From contig NZ_JAASQO010000002.1 in the NCBI RefSeq assembly GCF_011762095.1, positions 301,359 to 365,358 on the forward strand: a stretch of DNA of 64,000 nt, given 5' to 3'. Of the stretch, positions 40,301-49,194 are shown one piece after another. The position numbers were made by a program, and so were the translations under genes. The notes under the pieces are model-generated. The model did not search any database, had not been told where the DNA came from, and saw only the letters and a program-made list of their open reading frames with translations. Each line of letters begins with the position of its first letter. Within the stretch, counting starts at the first letter, position 1. This stretch comes from Parvibaculum indicum. GTDB lineage: Bacteria > Pseudomonadota > Alphaproteobacteria > Parvibaculales > Parvibaculaceae.

Positions 40301-40939
40301 TCAGGCGCCGAAAGCGGCCAGAAATGTACGCACCGCGGCATGAGCGTTTTCCTTGATCTCGGCCTCGCTGGGCGCCGGCGTCACGTTCCAGAGACGCCGG
40401 TTGTGGATCCAGCCCTGGCTCAACAGGATCATCTGCCGGGCGGCGAGATACGGCTCCGTGTCCTGTTTCAGAAACCCTCCCTCGACGGCGCCACGGATAT
40501 ATTCGGCCAGATGCTGTTCGGCATTGGCAGGCCCGCTGTCATAGAACGCCTGCCCCACCTCGGGAAAGCGCCCGGCCTCGGCATAAACCAACCGCAACAG
40601 GGCAAGGTTTTCCGGCCTCAGCAAGACCTCCAGAAAACGCTCGCTGAACGCGAGCAGCACCTCTCCCGGCGGCCCCCCGGCCGTGATCGTGCCGGAAATC
40701 TCTGCCTCATGCCTGGCCAGAAAGTCCTCGAGCACGGCCTGGAAGAGCTCGTTCTTGGACGCGAAATAGGCATAGAGCGTCCCCTTGGACCCGCCTACTT
40801 TCGCCGAAATCTCCGACATGGAGGTACCCGAAAAACCGTCGCGCAGGAAGACGTCCCTCGCAATATCGAGGATCTGACGGCGCTTGCGTTCTCGCCTCGC
40901 CTCGCCACTGTCGGCCTGCTGCGGCTTCCCGGTTTCCAT
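40301..40939 (-). CDS. TetR-family repressor, next to RND pump
   Basis: This 212-residue regulator has an N-terminal TetR helix-turn-helix (ILDIARDVFLRDGFSGTSMSEISAKVGGSKGTLYAYF, landmarks at about 28-64) and a divergent ligand-binding C-terminal domain. It is divergent from a membrane-fusion-protein/RND pair, and a palindromic operator lies between them. The likely job is drug- or solvent-responsive repression of that pump and of itself. An ATG at 40939 is used; the frame upstream would need a TTG. Confidence 0.9.
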   Translation of the reverse strand: METGKPQQADSGEARRERKRRQILDIARDVFLRDGFSGTSMSEISAKVGGSKGTLYAYFASKNELFQAVLEDFLARHEAEISGTITAGGPPGEVLLAFSERFLEVLLRPENLALLRLVYAEAGRFPEVGQAFYDSGPANAEQHLAEYIRGAVEGGFLKQDTEPYLAARQMILLSQGWIHNRRLWNVTPAPSEAEIKENAHAAVRTFLAAFGA

Positions 40940-40974
40940 GTTCCCGATTCTCAAGGGAATTGTCGCTTTCCCGA

Positions 40975-41004
40975 TTGATAAATGACTTCGCAGAAAGCTA
41001 TGTT
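40975..41004 (+). promoter_or_regulatory. Possible promoter of RND operon
   Basis: TTGATA (40975-40980) and TATGTT (40999-41004) stand 18 bp apart, with the palindromic operator beginning 3 bp later. The layout fits a promoter blocked by the TetR-type repressor. Confidence 0.45.
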
Positions 41005-41006
41005 TT

Positions 41007-41028
41007 CAGTATCGTACCATACTGTACG
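41007..41028. promoter_or_regulatory. Putative TetR operator
   Basis: Two interleaved palindromes occupy the divergent region. CAGTAT-N6-ATACTG spans 41007-41024 and CGTAC-N6-GTACG spans 41013-41028. They lie between the repressor gene and the pump gene, where the TetR-type protein should bind. Confidence 0.65.
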
Positions 41029-41067
41029 GTCAAAAATAACGCGCGGCAAACCGCGCCGGGAGGCCAT

Positions 41068-42222
41068 GTGGGAAAAAGGAGCGCGGCGTTGACGGCATTT
41101 CACGCTGATGAGCGAAAATCTGCGAAGAATCCGGCCGGACGACGGCACAGGACTTCGCGCCTGACGAGCCTTCTCTGCGTCATCGCCCTCCTTCTGCCCG
41201 CCGCCGGCGCCCATCCCGAGGAGGGCGAAGCGCCCGAAGACGGCCTGCCCGTCCGCGTCGAGACCGTCGGCGAGGCATCGGGAACCGCGACGCGCCATTT
41301 CGTCGGCCGCCTGGAAGCCGTGAGCACCGTCGACCTTTCTTTCGAGGTGGGCGGCAGGCTGGCGCAACTGCCGGTCCGCGAAGGCCAGGTCGTATCGAAG
41401 GGCGACCTCGTCGCCGCTCTCGACCCGACCGATTTCGAACTCGCCGTCCGTCAGGCCGAGGTGCAGCGCTCCCTCGCCCTCAAGGAGCTTGCCCGTTACC
41501 GGAAACTGCTGAAGCGGGACAATGTCTCCCAACAGGCTTTCGACCGGGCCCAGGCGGATTTCAGCCTGCGCGACGTCGCGCTGGATCAGGCGCGGCGCAA
41601 TCTCGACTATGCGACGATCAAGGCGCCGTTTCGCGCGCTGGTGACGCGCCGCCTGATCGACAATTTCAGCGCGGTCCAGCCCAAGCAGAATATTGTCCGG
41701 ATACAGAACGTCACCGAAATCCGTGTCGCTATCCATGTGCCCGAACAGCTCATCCATCTGACCGACAATGTAAGCGCCATAAACGCCGTGGCGACATTTC
41801 CCTTTGCCGATGATTTCGAGCTGCCGCTCGAATATCGCGAGCACGAGACGGAACCCGACGCCGTGACCCAGACCTATAAGGTCACATTCGGTGCACCGGT
41901 GCCCGAAAATGCCCCGTCCCCGGAGAAAAAGACCATTCTTCCCGGTATGACCTGTTCCGTCCGCATCCAGCTTGCCGAGAACAAGCCCAATGCGGTTTCC
42001 GTACCGCTATCCGCCGTCGATACGGATAGCAAAGGCGCCCCCCGCGTCTGGGTGGTGGATAAAGAAAACTCTACCGTTTCCCCGCAGCCCGTCACGCTCG
42101 GGCCCGTGCGCTCCAAGCGTATCGTCGTCCTCGAGGGGCTGAAAAAGGGCGAAACCATCGTCACCGCCGGCACCCGGCTTCTCCGCGAGGGCGCCCGGGT
42201 CCACGCCGTCGAACGGTTCTGA
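41068..42222 (+). CDS. RND efflux periplasmic adaptor (membrane fusion protein)
   Basis: This 384-residue HlyD/AcrA-type adaptor has a signal segment (SLLCVIALLLPAAGA), then a lipoyl-like half (FEVGGRLAQLPVREGQVVSKGDLVAALDP), a short coiled hairpin (about 130-180), the second lipoyl half (ATIKAPFRALVTRRL) and a beta-barrel region (VRIQLAENKPNAVSVPLSAV). It links the inner-membrane pump to an outer-membrane channel. No ATG is available. I use GTG at 41068, but TTG at 41089 has a better AAGGAG site. The RND gene follows after 20 bp. Confidence 0.88.
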   Translation: MGKRSAALTAFHADERKSAKNPAGRRHRTSRLTSLLCVIALLLPAAGAHPEEGEAPEDGLPVRVETVGEASGTATRHFVGRLEAVSTVDLSFEVGGRLAQLPVREGQVVSKGDLVAALDPTDFELAVRQAEVQRSLALKELARYRKLLKRDNVSQQAFDRAQADFSLRDVALDQARRNLDYATIKAPFRALVTRRLIDNFSAVQPKQNIVRIQNVTEIRVAIHVPEQLIHLTDNVSAINAVATFPFADDFELPLEYREHETEPDAVTQTYKVTFGAPVPENAPSPEKKTILPGMTCSVRIQLAENKPNAVSVPLSAVDTDSKGAPRVWVVDKENSTVSPQPVTLGPVRSKRIVVLEGLKKGETIVTAGTRLLREGARVHAVERF

Positions 42223-42242
42223 ACGCGCCAAAGGGGACGATT

Positions 42243-45200
42243 ATGGATATTGCAGGCGCTTCGATCGACAAGCCGGTCAACACATGGCTCATCGTCGCCA
42301 TCTGCGTGATCGGCGGGCTTTGGGGCCTGATGACGGTGCCCCGTCTGGAAGACCCCAACTTCACCATCAAGAACGCGATCATCTTCACGCCCTATCCCGG
42401 CGCCACCGCCGCCGAGGTCGAGGAAGAAGTTACCGAACATATCGAGTCGGCGGTCCAGCAGCTTCCCCAGCTCAAGGAGGTTACGTCCAAATCCACGCCC
42501 GGCATGTCCGAGGTGAAGGTGGAGATGAAGGACACCTACGATGCCCGGAGCATCCCGCAGGTCTGGGACGAACTGCGCCGCAAGGTTCGCGATGTCCAGT
42601 CGGGACTTCCTCAAAGCGCCGGCCCGTCGCAGGTGAATGACGATTTCGGAGACGTATTCGGTCTTTTCTATGCCGTGACCGCACCCGATTTCAGCGACCG
42701 GGAAATCCGCAACATGGCGACTTTCCTGCGGCGCGAACTCCTCACCGTGCCGGATGTGGCCAAGGTCGAGACCGCGGGCGAACCGTCCGAGGCGATCTAT
42801 GTCGAAGTGACGAACGAACGGCTCGCCTCGCTCGGCATTCCCCTGGATCAGGTAATCCGCACTCTTCAGGCCGAGAACAGTATCGTGCCCTCTGGCGCCA
42901 TCACGGTAGATGGGCGGCGTGTGCGCGTCTCCGCCGACCCCGGCTTCGATACGGTTTCGCAGATCGAGGCATTGCGGCTTGGCCGGCCAGGGTCGACCGA
43001 ACAGATCAGTCTGCTCGATGTCGCGAGGGTCAACCGCGAGCCGGTGGAAATCCCGGATCACATGATCTGGATCGATGGCCAGCGCGCCTTCACCCTGGCT
43101 ATCGCCGGCGTGAAACACGCCAACATCGTGGATGTCGGCGAGGCGGTGGAAAACCGCCTGGAGGATCTCAAGGCGCAGTTGCCGCTCGGCGTCGAACTCC
43201 ACCCCATCTACGAACAGCACAAGGTCGTCAACGAGGCGATCGATAACTTTATCCTGAACCTCATTCTCTCCGTCTCGATCGTGATCGGCGTGCTCTGCGT
43301 TTTCATGGGCTGGCGCGTCGGGATTGTGGTCGGCATCACGCTGCTTCTCAGCGTACTGGGCACCTTTCTCTTCATGCGGCTTTTCGGCATCGAGGTGGAA
43401 CGCATTTCACTCGGCGCTCTCGTCATCGCCATGGGCATGCTGGTCGACAATGCCATCGTGGTGGCCGAGGGCATGCTGGTGAACATGCAGCGCGGCATGC
43501 AGGCACGGCCTGCCGCCCAGCAGGCCGTGACGCGCACCCAGTGGCCCTTGCTGGGCGCTACAATCATCGGTGTCGCCGCCTTTTCCGGCATCGGCCTGTC
43601 CAACGATGTGACCGGCGAGTTCATGTTCTCGCTCTTCTTCGTGATTGCGGTATCGCTCACATTGAGCTGGGTACTCGCCGTCACCGTCACGCCCCTGTTC
43701 GGCTACATGCTTCTGCAGGCCGGCAGCGGCAATGCCGAAGCCGATCCCTATGACAACGCCGCCGCCCACGCCTATCGCGGCCTGCTGAACCGCATGGTGC
43801 GCGCTCGATGGCTCTGCGTGGCGGGCTTCATCGGCATTACGCTCGGCTGTATCGGCCTCTTCGGCTTTGTACCGCAATCCTTCTTCGCCGCCGCGAACAC
43901 GCCGATCTTCTATCTCGACTACCAGCTGCCCGAAGGCACCGACATCCGGACCACGGCGCATGACCTGCTAGAGATCGAATCCTATGTCCGAGAGCAGCCG
44001 GGCGTCGCACAGGTCACCACGCTGGCAGGCCGTGGCGCCACGCGCTTCATGCTGACCTACGACCCGCATCAGCCGGATCCCTCCTACGGCCAGCTCATGG
44101 TCCGTATGGATGATCGGGACGACATCCCCGCGCTCGCGCAAAGCCTGCGCAAAACGCTGGGCGAGCGCTATCCGGATGCGCAAATCCGGACCAAGCGCAT
44201 TGTCTTCGGACCGCCCTCGGACGCCCGGATCGAAATTCGTTTCTCCGGCCATTCGCCCGACACGCTGCGCGCCCTGGGCGACAAGGCCATCGCCGTCCTT
44301 CAAGAGAACGGCGATATCATCGACATCCGGCAGAACTGGCGGAACAAGGAACTCACCATCCGCCCCGTCTTCAACGAGGAGCGCGCACGGATCGCCGGTA
44401 TTACGCGCACCGACCTTGCGCGCGCCATGCGTTTTGCAACCGATGGCATCAAGGCCGGCACCTACCGCGAAGGCGAGCGCCAGATCCCCATCGTGGTTCG
44501 CCCTCCGAGCAAGGAGCGCCTCGATGTCTCGCGGCTTGAAGACCGCCTCGTTTCCGGCTCCGGCGAAGCGACCTATGTGCCGGTCACGCAGATCGTGGAC
44601 CGCTTCGAGTTCGTGCCGCAGGACACGGTCATCCGCCGGCGCGACCGTATCCGCACCCTCACCGTGCAGGCCCAGCCGCGCGGCGAGATAACGGCCAGCG
44701 AAGCCCGGAATGCCGTCCTGAAGCAGATCGAGGCCATCGAGCTACCGCCCGGCTATTCGGTTAGCTGGGGCGGCGAATACGAAAACTCGAAAGAGGCACA
44801 AGGATCTTTCGCCGCGCAGCTTCCCATCGGCCTTACCGCCATGCTGATCATATCGATCCTGATGTTCGGCAAGATCCGCCAGCCGCTCATCATCTGGCTG
44901 CTGATCCCGATGTCGATCTGCGGCGTCACGCTCGGCCTGCTTGTCAGCGGCCTGTCGTTCAGCTTCGTGGCGCTGCTGGGCTTTATCAGCCTGTGGGGCA
45001 TGTTGATGAAGAATGCGATCGTTCTGATCGACGAGATCGACCAGCAGATCGACAGCGGCAAGGAGAAGCATGCCGCACTGATCGATGCGAGCATCAGCCG
45101 CCTGAGGCCGGTTTTCCTCGCCTCGGTCACGACCATTCTGGGTATGATTCCGCTGCTGACGGATGCCTTCTTCGCCAATATGGCGGTCACGATCATGGGC

Positions 45201-45308
45201 GGGCTCGCCTTTGCGACGATACTGACCCTCGCCGCGGTGCCGGTGCTCTATTCGCTCTTCTTCCGTATCCGGTATCCGAAAGGCAAGGCGCCGCAGGCCA
45301 CGGGCTAA
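42243..45308 (+). CDS. RND-family multidrug efflux permease
   Basis: This 1021-residue inner-membrane pump has the RND layout: a first helix (VNTWLIVAICVIGGLWGLM), a large periplasmic loop, helices 2-6 with the proton-relay aspartate in GMLVDNAIVVAEG, a second large loop, and helices 8-12 (LLGFISLWGMLMKNAIVLIDEID). It is probably a drug/solvent or heavy-molecule exporter driven by the proton gradient. No outer-membrane channel gene is adjacent. Its stop overlaps the stop of the convergent SGNH gene by 4 bp. Confidence 0.94.
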   Translation: MDIAGASIDKPVNTWLIVAICVIGGLWGLMTVPRLEDPNFTIKNAIIFTPYPGATAAEVEEEVTEHIESAVQQLPQLKEVTSKSTPGMSEVKVEMKDTYDARSIPQVWDELRRKVRDVQSGLPQSAGPSQVNDDFGDVFGLFYAVTAPDFSDREIRNMATFLRRELLTVPDVAKVETAGEPSEAIYVEVTNERLASLGIPLDQVIRTLQAENSIVPSGAITVDGRRVRVSADPGFDTVSQIEALRLGRPGSTEQISLLDVARVNREPVEIPDHMIWIDGQRAFTLAIAGVKHANIVDVGEAVENRLEDLKAQLPLGVELHPIYEQHKVVNEAIDNFILNLILSVSIVIGVLCVFMGWRVGIVVGITLLLSVLGTFLFMRLFGIEVERISLGALVIAMGMLVDNAIVVAEGMLVNMQRGMQARPAAQQAVTRTQWPLLGATIIGVAAFSGIGLSNDVTGEFMFSLFFVIAVSLTLSWVLAVTVTPLFGYMLLQAGSGNAEADPYDNAAAHAYRGLLNRMVRARWLCVAGFIGITLGCIGLFGFVPQSFFAAANTPIFYLDYQLPEGTDIRTTAHDLLEIESYVREQPGVAQVTTLAGRGATRFMLTYDPHQPDPSYGQLMVRMDDRDDIPALAQSLRKTLGERYPDAQIRTKRIVFGPPSDARIEIRFSGHSPDTLRALGDKAIAVLQENGDIIDIRQNWRNKELTIRPVFNEERARIAGITRTDLARAMRFATDGIKAGTYREGERQIPIVVRPPSKERLDVSRLEDRLVSGSGEATYVPVTQIVDRFEFVPQDTVIRRRDRIRTLTVQAQPRGEITASEARNAVLKQIEAIELPPGYSVSWGGEYENSKEAQGSFAAQLPIGLTAMLIISILMFGKIRQPLIIWLLIPMSICGVTLGLLVSGLSFSFVALLGFISLWGMLMKNAIVLIDEIDQQIDSGKEKHAALIDASISRLRPVFLASVTTILGMIPLLTDAFFANMAVTIMGGLAFATILTLAAVPVLYSLFFRIRYPKGKAPQATG

Positions 45309-46492
45309 CGCGTACCCGCCATCAGCGCGTGCCAGAGTTTTTCGCCCATCTCGCGCGCACCGGCGGGGCGCAAATGCACATGATCGGGCCAGGCCCGGGG
45401 CGGGTCCTGTGTGGCCCAGCGATGGATCGTGCAACGTCCGCCCATTGCCGCCTCGCCGTCCCAGAACCAGGCCCCTTTTTCCGCTGCGACTTCCCGCTGG
45501 ATCTCGCGCAGCCTGCCAAGTTTGGGCGGCGTCACCCAGCCATCGCCGCACGTCTCTCCCGCTCCGCTGTCGCGCGCGCCGTCAAAGGCGCCGAGCAGGG
45601 CAATGGATGCCTGCGGCGCAATCGTTTCCAGACGCTCGATCAAGGCAGCAAGCCGTTTCCGGTAGGCTGAGAGGTCGAGCTCGTCATCGAAACCTTCATT
45701 GGTGCCGTATCCCAGAATGACGAGATCGGGCCGCCGCCGCTCGATTTGCGCATCGGCGATATCGTCCCGCCAGTGCGAAACGATCCCGAGCCGCGCCGCC
45801 ACCACGCCGTAACTATCATACCGGACGCCGCCGTCGCGCCGGACACCCCAGCCCAGCACCCGCACCGGCCCGCCATTGCCCACCGGCGACAATCGCAGAT
45901 GGTGTGCACCGGCGGCAGGCACGTAGAGCGTCACCAGCCCCGGCGTTTCCCGATAGGTGGAAAGGCGTAAAGGCGCGGCATTGTCGATGGTGAGAGAGAG
46001 ATAGCCCGTGTCGGGTGCCCCGGCGACCTCCACTTCCACGCCGTCGAACGGCTCGTCCGCATCGAGTACCATTTCCGCATCGGCCCGCGCGGCGCTTGCC
46101 ACGAAGCCCTGAATACCGAACGCCCCATGCGCATCGGCGGGCAGGCTCGATTTCACCTCCCACGCCCCGCTCATCGAAATCCGATAGTCCTGAACCGAGT
46201 AATACTGGTAGGGCACACCCGGTTGCAGGCCCCGTCCCGCATTGCCGTAACGCCGGTTCCACAGCCTGCGCATTTCGCCCGTCAGATGGTCGAGCGAGAT
46301 ATGGCTGTCGCCCAGATGCAGAATGGAAACGGGCCGAGCGCGCGTGCCGTGTTCGATACCGGCAAGGGCAGCATGAAATTTCTCAAGACCCGGCACGGAC
46401 CCGCCCTCATTACCCGCAGCGCAACCGCTCGTCATAAACAGGATTGTCGTGGCGAAGCCCGCCATCCGCGCCCATATGCGCAAACGGCCCAT
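45305..46492 (-). CDS. SGNH/GDSL-type hydrolase, possible lipoprotein
   Basis: This 395-residue exported protein has an N-terminal hydrophobic segment ending in a cysteine (TSGC, a weak lipobox). The SGNH core follows: block I ILHLGDSHISLDHL, block III GYGTNEGFDDE and block V DHVHLRPAGA. Between blocks I and III is a beta-sandwich-like insert (EVEVAGAPDTGYLSLTIDN). SGNH proteins of this sort deacylate or acylate polysaccharides in the periplasm. It starts 4 bp after the stop of the other SGNH gene, which puts the two in one operon. MBOAT partnering is inferred. Confidence 0.82.
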   Translation of the reverse strand: MGRLRIWARMAGFATTILFMTSGCAAGNEGGSVPGLEKFHAALAGIEHGTRARPVSILHLGDSHISLDHLTGEMRRLWNRRYGNAGRGLQPGVPYQYYSVQDYRISMSGAWEVKSSLPADAHGAFGIQGFVASAARADAEMVLDADEPFDGVEVEVAGAPDTGYLSLTIDNAAPLRLSTYRETPGLVTLYVPAAGAHHLRLSPVGNGGPVRVLGWGVRRDGGVRYDSYGVVAARLGIVSHWRDDIADAQIERRRPDLVILGYGTNEGFDDELDLSAYRKRLAALIERLETIAPQASIALLGAFDGARDSGAGETCGDGWVTPPKLGRLREIQREVAAEKGAWFWDGEAAMGGRCTIHRWATQDPPRAWPDHVHLRPAGAREMGEKLWHALMAGTR

Positions 46493-46496
46493 AGGC

Positions 46497-47498
46497 TCAA
46501 TTGGTCCTGCCGAGCCAGCGCCAGTCGTCGCTTCGCCCTGGACGCAAAACGGGCATCGGCGCCGCATTTTCTGCGACCTGCGCCGCCTTCGTCGGTCGGG
46601 TTTGCGGTTCCGGTGTCGCTTTATCCATGGCGATGGAGGTCGGCGCGCCTCCCTTGAGGCCCTGTTTCACGCGGTCGGCCATGCGCTTTCCCAGAAGCTC
46701 ATAACCCGCCATGGAAAAATGGATGCCGTCCTCCGCGCGCAAAAGCCGCTTGCGCCCGAACCTGTCCGCACCATAGGCCTCATAGGCCCCGTTCTCATCG
46801 GTACCGAGATCCCGCGTCCGCACGAATTGAATGCCTTCCTTGCGCGTCTCTTCCCTGAAGATGCGATTGAACTTCTGCATATCCGCATCGAATCTCGACG
46901 ACCGCATCACGGGAAGCTCCATCCAGTAGATCTGTGCGCCGGTCGCCTTGAGCGTATCGATGAATTCATCCACCCGCTCGGCATAGATTTTCTTCCACTC
47001 GGGAGAAAAGCGTGCATGCCGTTTGCCGTTCACGATCATGGCCTGACGGTCATTCGTCCCCATCACCACGACGGCAATGTCGATAGGCGTATCCGCGGCT
47101 ATCTCCTCAACGACCTTGTTCCAGTTGTAATAGTCGTGCCGGACGAGCCCCGTCGCAACTTTCGATTTCTTGATGACCTTGAACCGCTTGTCCTTGCGCA
47201 GCACGTGGTAGAGACCCGCCCAGAGCCCGTCGCCCAGCGAGTCCCCCAGCACCACGAGGTTGTACGGGCCTTTATGCGCCACAGGCTCGGGTTTCGCCGC
47301 GGGCGCCGCCGGCTTCGCGGGCACGGCCCCCTCTTCGGTAAGCGCCGCCTCGCTGACGCCGCCACCGGCAGAAACCGCCGCGTCTGACAGACGCTGGCTC
47401 GGCGTTATGGCCATGGGATCGGCATGGGCCGGGAAAGGCACTGCGAAAAGCGCCATGGCCGCCAACAGCAATGCCGCCGCCGCCCTCCTGCCAGCCAT
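46497..47498 (-). CDS. DUF459-type SGNH-fold secreted protein
   Basis: This 333-residue protein has a signal peptide (AAAALLLAAMALFAVPFPAHA), an Ala/Pro/Lys-rich linker and an SGNH domain: NLVVLGDSLGDGLWAGLYHVL, VVVMGTNDRQAM and the terminal EDGIHFSMAGYELLG. The form resembles DUF459 proteins, which accompany AlgI-like acyltransferases and peptidoglycan or polysaccharide O-acylation genes. The C-terminal 50 residues are Pro/Thr-rich. The ATG at 47498 gives a typical signal peptide; an upstream ATG at 47549 would add 17 residues. Confidence 0.83.
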   Translation of the reverse strand: MAGRRAAAALLLAAMALFAVPFPAHADPMAITPSQRLSDAAVSAGGGVSEAALTEEGAVPAKPAAPAAKPEPVAHKGPYNLVVLGDSLGDGLWAGLYHVLRKDKRFKVIKKSKVATGLVRHDYYNWNKVVEEIAADTPIDIAVVVMGTNDRQAMIVNGKRHARFSPEWKKIYAERVDEFIDTLKATGAQIYWMELPVMRSSRFDADMQKFNRIFREETRKEGIQFVRTRDLGTDENGAYEAYGADRFGRKRLLRAEDGIHFSMAGYELLGKRMADRVKQGLKGGAPTSIAMDKATPEPQTRPTKAAQVAENAAPMPVLRPGRSDDWRWLGRTN

Positions 47499-47715
47499 CG
47501 ACAATTCCAGCTTCAACTCAACCCCCTGGGACCACCAAACCATCGGCATAGCGCCGCAATGGCACGTTTTCGCGCCCGAACGCCTGCTTTTCTCTCAATC
47601 AATGCAGCGCTCATGCCCAACGAGAACCCTGCCGATGTCCCGTATCGGGACACAGTCTAAGGGCGTCATAGAGCGATGCAACGAAGGATGGAAGGGGGAA
47701 GGAGCCCGGATTGGG

Positions 47716-49188
47716 TCAGCTCGCGTGCCGGAGTATCTCCGATACAACACGCTCCAGCTCCTTCAGCGAGGCGCATGTCACGGCCTTGTCGCAATAGGGC
47801 TGGAGGCGCCGCATTTCGCTGTCGCCGCTGTTCCACATGGAGCGGCCTTCGGGATTGAGCCAGATCACCCGGCGCGCGCGCTCATGCACCTTGTGCAGCA
47901 GGTCACTGCGCGGATCGCCATAGTTGGAGCGCGCATCGCCGAGGATGAGGATCGTGGTGCGGTGATCGATATCGTCCAGCGCGAGATCGGTGAAATCCTC
48001 GAACGCCTTGCCGTAATCGGTCGACCCGCCGCCATGCTCCTGCAGCGCGGTGGCCATCGCCATTTCGATGTCTTCCGTCTTGAAGAGATCCGTCACTTCG
48101 CCCAGCCGGCCGGAGAACGCGAAGCTGCGCACATCCGGCAACACTTCCTGGATGGAATAGAGAAACATCAGCAGGAAGCGCGACACCTGCGCGACCGAGC
48201 CGGAGACATCGCAAATCGCCATCACCTTGGGCCGGTCCACTTTCTTCTTCTTCCAGATCGTGTGGAAGAGCAGACCGTCGAACTCGATATTGGCTCGGAT
48301 CGTCCGGCGCACATCGAGGACGCCACGTTGCGTGACCTTGCGGCGGCGCGAATGCAGTGCAACGAGCTTCTTCGCCATCTTGCGCACGAGCTGGCGGATG
48401 ATCTTGATGTCGGAGCGGTCCACATTGGTGAGACGCACCTGGGACAACACTTCCTCGCGAAGCTGGCGGCCCGCATTGGCGGTAAAGATTTCGAGCTGCT
48501 TCTCGACATAGTCGCGCACCTGCTCGCGCAGCCCGTCGCGCGCCTCGCGCAGATTTTCCGCCCCCTCTTCGTTGCCGGAGGCCTGTCGACGGTCGATTTC
48601 CTCGTTCAGCCCGTCGAGACCCATCGCCTCCATGATCCGCCGCGTGTAGAGCCCACGCTGCGTGAAGAGCCGGATATTGTTGAGCTGCGCGTCCCGCGCG
48701 CCTTCGGCAAGCGCCATCTGCAATTCGGTCTGGTCGCCGCGTTCGAGAAGCGCCACGAGATCGCGCTCCGCCGCGGCCCCCTCGCCCGCTTCGGTCGCGC
48801 CGCCGCTGCCGCCGCCGGATGACGGCCCGCCTTCGCCCTGCTGGCCCTCGCCACTCTGGCCGCCCTGTCCCTGCTGGTCGTCCGCCTGCTGGCCGTTCTC
48901 CGCGTCGCCATCGCCCTCGCCGCCCTCGGCTTCCGCCTCCGCGTTTCCGTTGGCCGCTTTCTGGTTCTTGAACTGGTCGAAAGAGAAATAGCGGTCGAAC
49001 ACCTCGTCGAAGGAAGTCTTCTCCTCCTCCGACTTGGCCAGCACCTGTCCCAGCGCGTCCTTCAGCACATGCCGGTCGTCATATCCGACAAGCTGAATGA
49101 CATCGCCCGCATCGATGGTTTCCGACGTCGAGACGCGAACGTCCGCCGCCCGCAGCGCCCGAATGAAATCGCCGAGAACGTCGCTCAT
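47716..49188 (-). CDS. CoxE-like VWA-domain protein
   Basis: This 490-residue protein has a helical N-terminal part, an unusually long acidic Gly/Gln/Glu-rich linker (about 75-140), a conserved middle (NNIRLFTQRGLYTRRIMEAMG) and a C-terminal von Willebrand A domain. The MIDAS residues are in ICDVSGSVAQVSRF, GGGSTDYGKAF and LGDARSNYGDP. Such proteins pair with MoxR ATPases in chaperone or metal-insertase systems. Here the moxR gene ends 6 bp upstream on the same strand, so they form an operon. The client protein is unknown. Confidence 0.88.
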   Translation of the reverse strand: MSDVLGDFIRALRAADVRVSTSETIDAGDVIQLVGYDDRHVLKDALGQVLAKSEEEKTSFDEVFDRYFSFDQFKNQKAANGNAEAEAEGGEGDGDAENGQQADDQQGQGGQSGEGQQGEGGPSSGGGSGGATEAGEGAAAERDLVALLERGDQTELQMALAEGARDAQLNNIRLFTQRGLYTRRIMEAMGLDGLNEEIDRRQASGNEEGAENLREARDGLREQVRDYVEKQLEIFTANAGRQLREEVLSQVRLTNVDRSDIKIIRQLVRKMAKKLVALHSRRRKVTQRGVLDVRRTIRANIEFDGLLFHTIWKKKKVDRPKVMAICDVSGSVAQVSRFLLMFLYSIQEVLPDVRSFAFSGRLGEVTDLFKTEDIEMAMATALQEHGGGSTDYGKAFEDFTDLALDDIDHRTTILILGDARSNYGDPRSDLLHKVHERARRVIWLNPEGRSMWNSGDSEMRRLQPYCDKAVTCASLKELERVVSEILRHAS

Positions 49189-49194
49189 GACCGC

